Positions 7,387-15,886 of a DNA stretch of 46,967 bases are shown one piece after another. Position numbers and translations under genes: made by a program. The stretch spans positions 1 to 46,967 of the forward strand of contig JAVBNE010000017.1 of assembly GCA_031551755.1 (NCBI GenBank), in the 5' to 3' direction. Under the pieces are notes generated by a model. That model was not told the DNA's origin and made no database searches. It was given only the letters and a program-made list of their open reading frames with translations. Within the stretch, counting starts at the first letter, position 1, and every line of letters starts with the position of its first letter. Source of the DNA: JAVBMU01 sp031551755. GTDB lineage: Bacteria; Actinomycetota; Actinomycetes; Actinomycetales; Cellulomonadaceae.

Positions 7387-8912
7387 CGTCCGACGACACC
7401 AGGCTCAGGGAACGGACCGCGAGTCTGACCAGTGCCGTCGACCTCGCCGGTTCGCGGCTGTCCGAGGACGTCGCCACGCGGGTTCGGGAAGCCATCGACG
7501 GTGTTCATCAGCGGCTCGCGCTGGGCGTCGACCACACCGTGGTCGCGCTGGCAGGCGGGACCGGGTCCGGGAAATCGAGCCTGTTCAACCAGCTCACTCG
7601 GCTCGACTTCGCGGACGTCGGGGTCAAACGCCCCACGACCGCTCGGGTGACCGCCTGTGCGTGGAGCGCATCGGCTGCGGCCCTGCTGGATTGGCTCGAT
7701 GTGGATGTCGAGCGGCGGATCTCGCGCGATCTCGAACTGGACGCCGAGGACGAGTCGGCGCTCGCGGGGTTGGTCTTGCTCGACCTGCCCGACCACGACT
7801 CGATCGAACCCGCCCACCGTGCCGTGGTCGACCGAATCCTGCCGTTGGTCGACGTGCTGGTCTGGGTGGTGGACCCGCAGAAATACGCCGATGACGCCCT
7901 GCACTCCGGCTATCTGAGCAAGTCGGCCGGTCAGGAGGGGTCGACGGTGGTGGCGCTGAACCAGGCGGACACGGTCCCGAGTGGTCGACGCGCGGCCTTG
8001 CTCGCCGATCTTCGCCGTCTGCTGACCGAGGACGGCCTCGAAGGCGCGCCGCTGGTGACGGTGTCAGCCCGCACCGGGGAGGGGCTGCGCGACCTCTGGT
8101 CGCTGTTGGAGGCGGCTGTCGCCCGTCGTAGCATCGCGGCCGGTCGCGTTGCGGGGGAGCTGGACCGGGCCAGCAGGCTCATTCTTGAAGACTCCCCGGA
8201 GTCCGCGATGACAACGGTCGCCGAGGTCGCGGCAGACGAGTCGGCCGCCATCGCGGAGGCCGTTGGGTTGACCGCCGTGGCCGAACAGGTCGCCAACGGG
8301 GTACGTAACGGCTACGGGCACCCGGAGTTTGACCGGGTGCAGCAGGACGCGGTGGGACTGGCGCGGACGCGTTGGACCGCCCGGACAAGTCGAGGGCTCC
8401 GGCCGGGATGGGCGCGTGCGCTGGAGTCCGCATTGGCCCCGTCGGCACGGATCGCCGCAGCGATCCGTAAGGCGCTTTCGGATGTCGACCTCTCCACCCA
8501 GGGGCCACCTTCGGGGCCGACCATGCGCAAGGCAGCGTTCTGGGCTTTCGGGGTGGCGGCGATGGCCGCCGTCCTTGCCGTCTTGGGCTTGGCGGGTGTC
8601 CTGTCCTGGTCGGCCACGGCCGCTGTTTGTGGCGGGCTCGCGGGCGTTGCCCTGCTGGTGGGACTGGCCATCGTGTTCGTCCGTGGACGCCTGCGGGAGT
8701 CACTTGCCCGAAGGCGTGAGAAGGCCGTCATCGAAGCGGGTGAGGCGGCCATCAAGCAGGTCGTTCAGGAGACGATGGCCGTTCCCACGCAGGAGTTGCT
8801 CGACGCGCACCGCAAGGTGCGTGAGCTTGCGGTGGGTGCGGCGGAGCCGTCCACAGGTACCGTCGAGGCGCCGTCGTCCACGGTTGCCGACAAAGACGAG
8901 GCAGCGAAGTAG
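7383..8912 (+). CDS. YfjP/dynamin-like GTPase B with two membrane helices
   Basis: The 509-aa product has G1 GGTGSGKSS (58-66), G2 KRPTTARV, G3 LDLPDHDS, the family motif WVVDPQKYADDALH, G4 LNQAD (192-196) and G5 VSARTGEG. Two adjacent transmembrane helices (about 386-408 and 411-434) form a hairpin followed by a basic, then coiled C-terminus. That matches bacterial dynamin-like proteins that anchor by a membrane paddle. GTG 7383 overlaps the stop of gene A, with GAGGAGG 5 nt before it. Its best relative in the window is gene D (13615), which shares G1 to G5 almost motif for motif. Confidence 0.85.
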   Translation: MTSDDTRLRERTASLTSAVDLAGSRLSEDVATRVREAIDGVHQRLALGVDHTVVALAGGTGSGKSSLFNQLTRLDFADVGVKRPTTARVTACAWSASAAALLDWLDVDVERRISRDLELDAEDESALAGLVLLDLPDHDSIEPAHRAVVDRILPLVDVLVWVVDPQKYADDALHSGYLSKSAGQEGSTVVALNQADTVPSGRRAALLADLRRLLTEDGLEGAPLVTVSARTGEGLRDLWSLLEAAVARRSIAAGRVAGELDRASRLILEDSPESAMTTVAEVAADESAAIAEAVGLTAVAEQVANGVRNGYGHPEFDRVQQDAVGLARTRWTARTSRGLRPGWARALESALAPSARIAAAIRKALSDVDLSTQGPPSGPTMRKAAFWAFGVAAMAAVLAVLGLAGVLSWSATAAVCGGLAGVALLVGLAIVFVRGRLRESLARRREKAVIEAGEAAIKQVVQETMAVPTQELLDAHRKVRELAVGAAEPSTGTVEAPSSTVADKDEAAK

Positions 8913-8969
8913 CTCTCGCGAACACCCTGGGTCGATGCCGGAAGCAACCGGCCCGACTCAGGAGGAACG

Positions 8970-9563
8970 ATGAGTAGCGATGTCACAGTGACCCTCGCCG
9001 GGTTCGTCGGGACCAACCCACGGCTGTTCACATCCGAACACGGTGCCGACTACACCAGCTTCCGTGTGGCCCACACCCACCGTTATCGCGATCAGGCCCG
9101 CGACGAGTGGGTGGATGGGCAGACGATCTGGTTCACCGTCAAGGTCTGGCGCGGTGTCGCTCGGAACGTCTCGTCGTCGTTACGCAAGGGCGATGCCGTG
9201 GTCGTGACCGGTCGGTTGCGGGTCGATGAGTGGACGACGCCGGAGGGGATCCGTACGTCGCTGGTCGTGGAGGCGACGGCCCTGGGGCCGGATCTGACTC
9301 GTGGTGAGGCCCTGCTTCGGCGCACCGTGCACCGTCGCGAGTTGGATGGTGCGGCTGCGGGACCGGATGGTGGCCTTGGTGACATCGCCGAAGCCGGTGA
9401 GCTCGACAGGCCGGGTGGCCAGGGCGGGGACGAGGGGGCCGGCGGCGATGGCGACGTCGGCCTTGGCCGCGCGGACGCTCCTGATCCGTGGGCATTGTCG
9501 CAGGAGTCGGTCGGCGACGGGGGAGTGCCGCCCGATCCCGGGTTCGCGGAAGAGGTTGCCTAG
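8970..9563 (+). CDS. ssb: Single-stranded DNA-binding protein, atypical tail (SsbB-like)
   Basis: The 197-aa product has an N-terminal OB fold (1-~112): VTLAGFVGTNPRLF, FRVAHTHRYRD, TIWFTVKVWRGVARNV and RKGDAVVVTGRLRVDEW. The remainder is Gly/Asp-rich and disordered, and ends GFAEEVA. The acidic hydrophobic tip (DDDIPF-like) that recruits repair partners in the main SSB is missing. It is therefore probably a second SSB, not the replicative one. The Shine-Dalgarno site AGGAGGAA is ideal. It follows gene B by 57 bp and probably belongs to its operon. Confidence 0.88.
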   Translation: MSSDVTVTLAGFVGTNPRLFTSEHGADYTSFRVAHTHRYRDQARDEWVDGQTIWFTVKVWRGVARNVSSSLRKGDAVVVTGRLRVDEWTTPEGIRTSLVVEATALGPDLTRGEALLRRTVHRRELDGAAAGPDGGLGDIAEAGELDRPGGQGGDEGAGGDGDVGLGRADAPDPWALSQESVGDGGVPPDPGFAEEVA

Positions 9564-9684
9564 GCGTGCTGTTTAGGGAAGCTGGTCGGTCGGGTGCGCG
9601 GTGATCGACCGGACCACACCAGGTCGCGAGTGGCTGATCGGCCGCCCGATCGGCCCTGGTCCCTCGGCAGGCGTGGTAACCGCG

Positions 9685-9690
9685 TAGGCT
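9685..9690 (+). promoter_or_regulatory. -10 element upstream of ettA
   Basis: TAGGCT lies about 44 bp before the ettA GTG, giving a leader of about 38 nt. No start codon sits 5-7 nt downstream, unlike the leaderless promoters elsewhere, and no strong -35 is visible. Confidence 0.4.
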
Positions 9691-9734
9691 GTTGGGTCGT
9701 CCCTCTCACGCAATCGAACGGTGGATCCAAGGCA

Positions 9735-11417
9735 GTGGCTGAGTTCATCTACACCATGTACAAGGCACGCAAGGTGCACGGCGACAAGTTGATCCTCGAC
9801 GATGTGTCGTTGAACTTCTTGCCCGGCGCCAAAATCGGCGTCGTCGGACCGAATGGTGCGGGAAAGTCGACGATCCTGAAGATCATGGCCGGCCTCGATC
9901 AACCGTCCAATGGTGAGGCACGGCTCTCACCCGGGTACACCGTCGGCATCCTCATGCAGGAGCCGCCGCTGAACGAAGAGAAGACGGTTCTCGGGAACGT
10001 CGAAGAGGGTGTCGCCGAGATCAAGGGAAAGCTGGACCGCTTCAACGAGATCTCCGCCCTCATGGCCGAGCCCGACGCCGATTTCGACGCGCTCCTGGCC
10101 GAGATGGGCACCCTCCAGGAGGCCATCGACGCCGCCGAGGCGTGGGACCTCGATTCCCAGCTCGAACAAGCCATGGATGCCCTGCGTTGCCCGCCGCCCG
10201 ACGCCGACGTGTCGGTTCTTTCGGGTGGTGAACGCCGCCGCGTCGCGCTGTGCAAGCTGCTCTTGGAGAAGCCCGACCTGCTGCTGCTGGACGAGCCCAC
10301 CAACCACCTCGATGCGGAGTCAGTGCTCTGGCTGGAACAGCACCTTTCGACCTACCCCGGGGCTATCCTGGCGGTCACCCACGACCGCTACTTCCTCGAC
10401 CATGTAGCCGAGTGGATCTGCGAAGTCGACCGCGGCCGCCTCTACCCCTACGAGGGGAACTACTCAACCTACCTCGAGAAGAAGGGCGAACGACTCAAGG
10501 TTCAGGGCAAGAAGGACGCCAAGCTCGCCAAACGCCTCAAGGAAGAACTCGAGTGGGTGCGGTCCAACGCCAAGGGCCGCCAGACCAAATCCAAGGCACG
10601 TCTGGAACGCTACGAAGAGATGGCGGCCGAGGCGGAGCGCACCCGCAAGCTTGATTTCGAGGAGATCCAGATCCCGCCAGGCCCCCGATTGGGTTCCCTG
10701 GTGCTGGAGGCCACCAACCTGCGCAAGGGTTTCGGCGACCGCCAGCTCATTGACGGACTGAGCTTCACGCTTCCCCGCAACGGCATCGTCGGCGTGATCG
10801 GCCCCAACGGTGTCGGTAAGACGACACTTTTCAAGACCATCGTCGGCCTGGAGCCGCTCGACGGCGGTGAACTGAAGGTCGGGGAGACCGTGTCAATCTC
10901 CTACGTAGACCAGGGTCGTGGCGGGATTGACCCCAAGAAGACGCTGTGGGAGGTCGTCTCCGACGGGCTGGACTTCATCAAGGTTGGCAACGTCGAGATC
11001 CCCTCGCGCGCCTACGTCGCCTCCTTCGGGTTCAAGGGACCCGACCAGCAGAAGCCCGCCGGGGTGCTTTCCGGTGGCGAGCGCAACCGCCTCAACCTCG
11101 CCTTGACGCTCAAGCAGGGCGGAAACCTCCTGCTGCTGGACGAACCGACGAACGACCTCGACGTGGAAACCCTCGGGTCGCTGGAGAACGCACTCCTGGA
11201 GTTCCCGGGTTGCGCTGTGGTGGTCTCCCACGACCGGTGGTTCCTCGACCGGGTCGCGACCCACATCCTCGCCTACGAGGGCACCGAGGAGCGGCCCTCC
11301 GACTGGTACTGGTTCGAAGGCAACTTCGCGGCCTATGAGGAGAACAAGGTCGATCGCCTCGGCGCCGATGCCGCTCGCCCGCACCGGGTCGTCTACCGCA
11401 AGCTCACTCGCGGCTGA
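9735..11417 (+). CDS. ettA: ABC-F translational throttle protein EttA
   Basis: EttA binds the ribosomal E site and gates the first elongation step according to energy state. The 560-aa product carries two ABC cassettes: Walker A GPNGAGKST, signature LSGGERRRVALC and Walker B LLLLDEPTNHLD in the first; GPNGVGKTT, LSGGERNRLNLA and LLLLDEPTNDLD in the second. The interdomain linker (ERLKVQ...KKDAKLAKRLKEEL) is charged as in ABC-F proteins. There are no membrane segments. I chose GTG 9735 because the protein then begins VAEFIYTMYKARKV, matching the EttA N-terminus; the frame runs further upstream without similarity. It lies between two GTPase pairs. Confidence 0.95.
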   Translation: MAEFIYTMYKARKVHGDKLILDDVSLNFLPGAKIGVVGPNGAGKSTILKIMAGLDQPSNGEARLSPGYTVGILMQEPPLNEEKTVLGNVEEGVAEIKGKLDRFNEISALMAEPDADFDALLAEMGTLQEAIDAAEAWDLDSQLEQAMDALRCPPPDADVSVLSGGERRRVALCKLLLEKPDLLLLDEPTNHLDAESVLWLEQHLSTYPGAILAVTHDRYFLDHVAEWICEVDRGRLYPYEGNYSTYLEKKGERLKVQGKKDAKLAKRLKEELEWVRSNAKGRQTKSKARLERYEEMAAEAERTRKLDFEEIQIPPGPRLGSLVLEATNLRKGFGDRQLIDGLSFTLPRNGIVGVIGPNGVGKTTLFKTIVGLEPLDGGELKVGETVSISYVDQGRGGIDPKKTLWEVVSDGLDFIKVGNVEIPSRAYVASFGFKGPDQQKPAGVLSGGERNRLNLALTLKQGGNLLLLDEPTNDLDVETLGSLENALLEFPGCAVVVSHDRWFLDRVATHILAYEGTEERPSDWYWFEGNFAAYEENKVDRLGADAARPHRVVYRKLTRG

Positions 11418-11476
11418 GTCCCGGCAATTCACCCATTCATGCCGTGCGACATGCCACCGGTCAGCCTTTCGTCGGG

Positions 11477-11482
11477 CAGACT
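11477..11482 (+). promoter_or_regulatory. -10 of leaderless promoter for GTPase pair 2
   Basis: CAGACT ends 6 nt before ATG 11489 with no Shine-Dalgarno between. Both GTPase pairs therefore seem to start with leaderless mRNAs. Confidence 0.5.
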
Positions 11483-11488
11483 GGCGGC

Positions 11489-13618
11489 ATGACGCAGGCG
11501 AATCCTGAGGTGCCGGCACCCGGCGAACCTGGGCATGGGGGACCCGAGGTACCCGGGTCGGCGGCTTCGACTTCAGCGTTGGTAGCCGCCCTGGAGGTGC
11601 TCCGGACCCGCCTGGGCGGACTGCGCCTTCCTCTAGACGTTGCGGGTGCTGAGGCCGCCCGGCGCGAACTCGGGTTGGCCACCGACCAGCTCGACGACTA
11701 CCTCCTCCCGCGGTTACGAGCCGAGTCGGCGCCATTGCTGGTCGTCGTCGGTGGGTCAACCGGAGCGGGAAAGTCGACGCTCGTCAACTCCCTGCTCGGC
11801 GAACAAGTCAGTGCGCCGGGAGTACTCCGGCCCACCACGCGGGACCCGGTGCTCGTCCACAACCCGGCCGATGCGCGTTGGTTCACGACGGGACGAGTGC
11901 TGCCAGGACTCGCCCGGAACACCACGGATCGGGGCTCGGTCGTCGTCGGATCGCCCGATGAGGCGAGTGGCCTTCGGGGAGCTGGGGCTCCGGCCCCCAC
12001 ACCCGGCACGGCCCCGGGCCACATCACGCCACCCGTTCCGGAGGCAGTGATTGCGCACCCTGCACCTGCTCCCAAGGCACCACCCACCGGCTCCGGCCGT
12101 GCCTTGCGACTGGTGGCGAGCGCTCACCTGCCCCCCGGACTCGCGCTCGTCGATGCCCCCGACATCGACTCGGTGGAGACCGCGAACCGCGACCTTGCTG
12201 CCCAGCTGCTCGGTGCTGCCGACCTATGGGTATTCGTGACCACTGCCGCCCGGTACGCCGACGCCGTGCCCTGGGACCTGCTCAGGCGTGCAGCCGAACG
12301 CCGGGCTCAGGTCGCACTCGTACTGGACCGAGTAGACCCGGGAGCGGAGGCCGTGGCCGGTGACCTGCGCCGAATGCTGGTGGAGAACGGTCTGGGCGAC
12401 GCCCCGCTGTTCGTCATCGGAGAATCCGGCCTCACTGAAGGGTTCCTTCCCGAGGAGGCCATCGGCGAGCTGTCGTCGTGGCTCTCCGCCTTGGGAGCGG
12501 ATGCCGGCGAACGTACCCGGGTGGCCCTCGCGACCCGCGACGGGGTGATCGACGATCTCGTGGCCCGCGCCGGTCAGTTGGCCGCCGCATCCGAGGCCCA
12601 GGCAGCCGCCGACGGTTACCTGCGCACGGCAGTGACCGAGGCATACGCCCACGCCCTCGACCGAGTTGATGCCGCTACCTCCGACGGCGCGATCCTGCGC
12701 GGTGAGGTGCTCGCCCGCTGGCAGGACTTCGTGGGGACCAGCGAGTTCTTCCGCGCGGTGGACTCCGGCGTCGCGAAGGTACGCGACGCGGTGGGGCGGT
12801 TCTTCCGCGGTCGGCCGACCGCCGCGCCGCACGTCGAACAGGCCATCGCCCACGGCCTGGAGTCCGTGCTCCTGGACGCCGCCGAGGACGCGGCCGAACG
12901 GGCCTATGCGGCCTGGCGGGCCGATCCGGCCGCCCGGGTACTGCTCGATGGGCTGGAACTGTCCCGGGCATCCGCAGGCATCCGGGCCGAGATCGGCGCC
13001 CAGATTCGCGGATGGCAGGCCGACGTCCTCGAGCTCGTCCGCGAACAAGGCGCGAGCCGCCGGGGGACCGCCCGCGCCTTGTCCTTCGGCGTCAACGGTC
13101 TGGGCCTCTCGCTGATGGTGGTGGTCTTCGCGTCCACCGGCGGATTGACCGGGGCAGAGGTCGGGATCGCCGGTGGCACCGCGATCGTCGCCCAGAAGCT
13201 CCTGGAGTCGGTCTTCGGGGACGACGCCGTCCGGCGGCTGACGACCACCGCGCGCGAACGGCTCCTGGAACGCAGTTCCGGAGTGTTGACGGCCGAGGCC
13301 GATCGCTTCTTGGCTCGGCTGGACATGCTCGAGACCCGAGGTGCAGCGGGTGCGGCCGATGCTCTGCGGGCTGCTAGTCGCGAGGTCGAGATCGCTGCGG
13401 ACTCTGAGCGCTCGTCACGCGCCAGCGCGCCGCCACGAGAGCGCTTGGCGGTCGGCCGGCTCCTGCGCGGTGCCCACGGGGCGGGTCGTGGCTCTCGGCA
13501 GCTGGGGGCCGCATCGCCCGACGAGGACCCGCGGATCAGCGGCACCCCCAGCGGCCCGACCCCGGCCAAGGGCGGGCCGAAGCCCTGGTGGCGGCGAGTC
13601 TTCGGCGGTGCGGGATGA
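11489..13618 (+). CDS. Dynamin-like GTPase C (membrane-type paralogue of A)
   Basis: The 709-aa product parallels gene A: GGSTGAGKST (88-97), LRPTTRDP, VDAPDIDS (221-228), the shared stretch ADLWVFVTTAARYADAVPW, and a G4-like LDRVD (279-283). Two differences stand out. An Ala/Pro-rich insert of ~60 residues (about 150-205) separates G2 from G3. A hydrophobic region at about 532-576 could form a membrane hairpin that A lacks. The start ATG 11489 is 6 nt past a CAGACT box. The frame upstream has no similarity. The stop overlaps gene D by 4 nt (ATGA). Confidence 0.84.
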   Translation: MTQANPEVPAPGEPGHGGPEVPGSAASTSALVAALEVLRTRLGGLRLPLDVAGAEAARRELGLATDQLDDYLLPRLRAESAPLLVVVGGSTGAGKSTLVNSLLGEQVSAPGVLRPTTRDPVLVHNPADARWFTTGRVLPGLARNTTDRGSVVVGSPDEASGLRGAGAPAPTPGTAPGHITPPVPEAVIAHPAPAPKAPPTGSGRALRLVASAHLPPGLALVDAPDIDSVETANRDLAAQLLGAADLWVFVTTAARYADAVPWDLLRRAAERRAQVALVLDRVDPGAEAVAGDLRRMLVENGLGDAPLFVIGESGLTEGFLPEEAIGELSSWLSALGADAGERTRVALATRDGVIDDLVARAGQLAAASEAQAAADGYLRTAVTEAYAHALDRVDAATSDGAILRGEVLARWQDFVGTSEFFRAVDSGVAKVRDAVGRFFRGRPTAAPHVEQAIAHGLESVLLDAAEDAAERAYAAWRADPAARVLLDGLELSRASAGIRAEIGAQIRGWQADVLELVREQGASRRGTARALSFGVNGLGLSLMVVVFASTGGLTGAEVGIAGGTAIVAQKLLESVFGDDAVRRLTTTARERLLERSSGVLTAEADRFLARLDMLETRGAAGAADALRAASREVEIAADSERSSRASAPPRERLAVGRLLRGAHGAGRGSRQLGAASPDEDPRISGTPSGPTPAKGGPKPWWRRVFGGAG

Positions 13619-15219
13619 GCCGTCTCCCACTCGCGGACCGGATCGCCGCAGTGGACGCCGCCGCCGAGGCCGGAACCGGCCGCCTCGATGGCACCCTGAT
13701 CGACCGGGCACGAGCCACCGCTGATCGTGCGCGCGAACGCGCGGGGCTGTCCGCCGAACACACCGTGGTCGCTCTCGCGGGCGCGACCGGATCGGGGAAG
13801 TCATCGGTCTTCAACGCCCTGGTCGGTTCGCCGCTGTCGACCGTGGGTGTGCAGCGGCCCACCACCTCCCATCCGAGTGCTGCGGTCTGGAGTGGTCAAA
13901 GCGCCGGGGAGGCCGGACCTTTGCTCGACTGGCTTGAGGTGCGGCGTCGTCATGATGTGCTGCCAAGCGCGAAGACGCCTACGGGGCTGGTGTTGCTCGA
14001 TCTGCCCGATCATGACTCCGTCGTCACTGAGCACCGCATTCGTGCGGAGCGCCTGGTTCAGCGGGCCGACCTGCTGGTCTGGGTGGTCGACCCGCAGAAG
14101 TACGCTGACGCTGCTCTCCATGAACAGTTCCTCCGCCCGTTGGCCGGCCATGGGGACGTCACGGTGGTGGTGCTCAATCAGATCGACCGCCTCACCCCCG
14201 AGGATGCACGTGCCTGCGTGCGGGACCTGCGCCGGTTGGTCGCGCAGGACGGACTCTCCAACGCTCGCGTACTGCCGGTGTCGGCCCGCACGGGCGAAGG
14301 GCTGGACGACCTTCGTGCGATCGTGACCGATGCCGCCGTCAGGCGGGAGGCCGCGAATGCACGCTCGGCAGCCGACCTGCGCGACATTGCTCGCGAGATC
14401 ATCGCCGAGTGCGGTAGCCACCCCGCCCGTCGCCGTGACTGCGGAGCGTTGATCGATGCGTTGGAGGCGGCAGCTGGTGTGCCTGTGGTGGTGTCCGCAG
14501 TCCGGCGGTCCGGCGTGCGGGACGCCCGCACCGCCACCGGTTGGCCCGTCACCCGGTGGCTGGCCCGCTTTCGTCCCGATCCCCTGCGCCGCATCGGCCT
14601 GCGCAGTCGCGAGGCAGCGAAGGAGAGCGAGCTACGCGCCGATCTGGCCCGGACCTCGTTGCCCGCACCCACACCTGCTGTCCGGGCGGCGGCGCTCGCG
14701 GCTGTCCGCGACTACGTGTGGATGGTGACTGCCGACGCCCCTGAGGCATTCGTGCTCGCCGCCAGGGATCGAGCCGCAGAAGGCGCCGAGGGTCTGGCCG
14801 AGGCATTGGATCATGCCGTGGCCGGGAGCGTACTGACGGTCGGCCGACGGCCGATCTGGTGGCGCGCGGTCGGGTTCGTGCAGTGGGTGCTCTTCGCGGC
14901 TATGGTTGCCGGTCTGCTGTGGCTGGCGGTCATCGCGTTGCTGGCCTACTTCAAGCTGCCTGACCCGCCGATGCCGCTGTGGGGGGAGGTGCCCGTGCCG
15001 ACGGCTTTGGCGGTCGGTGGCGCGCTCGCTGGGATACTCGTGGCACTGATCGCACGACTGTTCGCCGAAGTCGGCGGGCGTAGGCGCGGCCGGCAGGCAC
15101 GGCGTACCCTACGGCGCGCCGTGACAGAAGTCGCCGACCGATTGGTCCGCCAGCCCGTCGGTGCCGAACTCGACGCATTGCGCACCTGCCGCGAGGCTGC
15201 GCAGCGAGCAGCCGCATGA
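13615..15219 (+). CDS. YfjP/dynamin-like GTPase D with C-terminal membrane helices
   Basis: The 534-aa paralogue of gene B has G1 AGATGSGKSS (55-64), G2 QRPTTSHP, G3 LDLPDHDS, WVVDPQKYADAALH, G4 LNQID and G5 VSARTGEG. Two strongly hydrophobic helices (about 420-442 and 462-482) flank a short loop, and a basic C-terminal helix follows. ATG 13615 overlaps the stop of C, so C and D are coupled just as A and B are. The four genes look like a duplicated two-gene cassette. Partners in such pairs are thought to form heteromers on membranes; that is inference here. Confidence 0.84.
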   Translation: MSRLPLADRIAAVDAAAEAGTGRLDGTLIDRARATADRARERAGLSAEHTVVALAGATGSGKSSVFNALVGSPLSTVGVQRPTTSHPSAAVWSGQSAGEAGPLLDWLEVRRRHDVLPSAKTPTGLVLLDLPDHDSVVTEHRIRAERLVQRADLLVWVVDPQKYADAALHEQFLRPLAGHGDVTVVVLNQIDRLTPEDARACVRDLRRLVAQDGLSNARVLPVSARTGEGLDDLRAIVTDAAVRREAANARSAADLRDIAREIIAECGSHPARRRDCGALIDALEAAAGVPVVVSAVRRSGVRDARTATGWPVTRWLARFRPDPLRRIGLRSREAAKESELRADLARTSLPAPTPAVRAAALAAVRDYVWMVTADAPEAFVLAARDRAAEGAEGLAEALDHAVAGSVLTVGRRPIWWRAVGFVQWVLFAAMVAGLLWLAVIALLAYFKLPDPPMPLWGEVPVPTALAVGGALAGILVALIARLFAEVGGRRRGRQARRTLRRAVTEVADRLVRQPVGAELDALRTCREAAQRAAA

Positions 15220-15238
15220 CCATGACCGGGAGGCTCGC

Positions 15239-15733
15239 GTGACCCGACTACATGTACCGGTGTCCGTGCGGTGGTCTGATCTGGACGCCTACCAGCACGT
15301 GAACAACGTTGAGATGCTGCGGCTCCTGGAAGATGCCCGCATCACCGCGTTCTGGAACCATCCCGATGCCGAGGACGCCTGGCCCACGGCCGTACTCGGG
15401 ACCGGGCCACAGGCAACCAGCCACACCTTGGTCGCCCGTCAGGAGATCGAGTACTTGCGCCCGCTTTCCTTCACCCGCACACCCTTGCGCGTGGAGATGT
15501 GGATCGGTCATCTGGGCGGTGCGAGCCTCGAGGTCTGCTACGAGGTTCACGACGGCGCGGCGAAGTTCGACCGTACCGGGCCGTCGAGCGGTGGCATCCC
15601 TTATGCGAAGGCAGCCACCACGATCGTCGTGGTGGCCGCCGATACGGGCAGACCGCGACGCGTCACCCCCGACGAGCGCGCGGCTTGGACGCCGTTCATC
15701 GAGGAACCGCTGGCTTTCCGCCGTCGGACCTGA
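15239..15733 (+). CDS. Acyl-CoA thioesterase, single hot-dog (4HBT) domain
   Basis: The 164-aa product has the YbgC/4HBT signature near its N-terminus, VRWSDLDAYQHVNNVEMLRLLEDAR, with the catalytic Asp at about position 14. The rest is a typical hot-dog (RQEIEYLRPLSF, HLGGASLEVCYEVHD). It probably hydrolyses acyl-CoA esters; the chain length cannot be told. GTG 15239 has GGGAGG 5 nt upstream and lies 19 bp past the stop of gene D, so it may be cotranscribed with it. A longer frame from 15161 overlaps gene D and is rejected. Confidence 0.85.
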   Translation: MTRLHVPVSVRWSDLDAYQHVNNVEMLRLLEDARITAFWNHPDAEDAWPTAVLGTGPQATSHTLVARQEIEYLRPLSFTRTPLRVEMWIGHLGGASLEVCYEVHDGAAKFDRTGPSSGGIPYAKAATTIVVVAADTGRPRRVTPDERAAWTPFIEEPLAFRRRT

Positions 15734-15735
15734 GC

Positions 15736-15789
15736 CGCCGACCGTGACCTGAGGCGCTCACGACGATTTGGGGCGCCGACCGTGACCTG
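15736..15789. repeat. 16-bp direct repeat in a convergent spacer
   Basis: CGCCGACCGTGACCTG occurs at 15736-15751 and again at 15774-15789, a period of 38 bp, in the 153-bp spacer between two convergent thioesterase genes. No terminator-like hairpin was seen there. Function unknown. Confidence 0.6.
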
Positions 15790-15886
15790 GGCAACGCAGG
15801 TAGCAGTACCCGCACCCCCGGGAGGTGGCCGAGCAGGCCGACCCAGCCGGTTGCAGCCCACTCGCCGCGCCCAGATCAGTCCGTCG

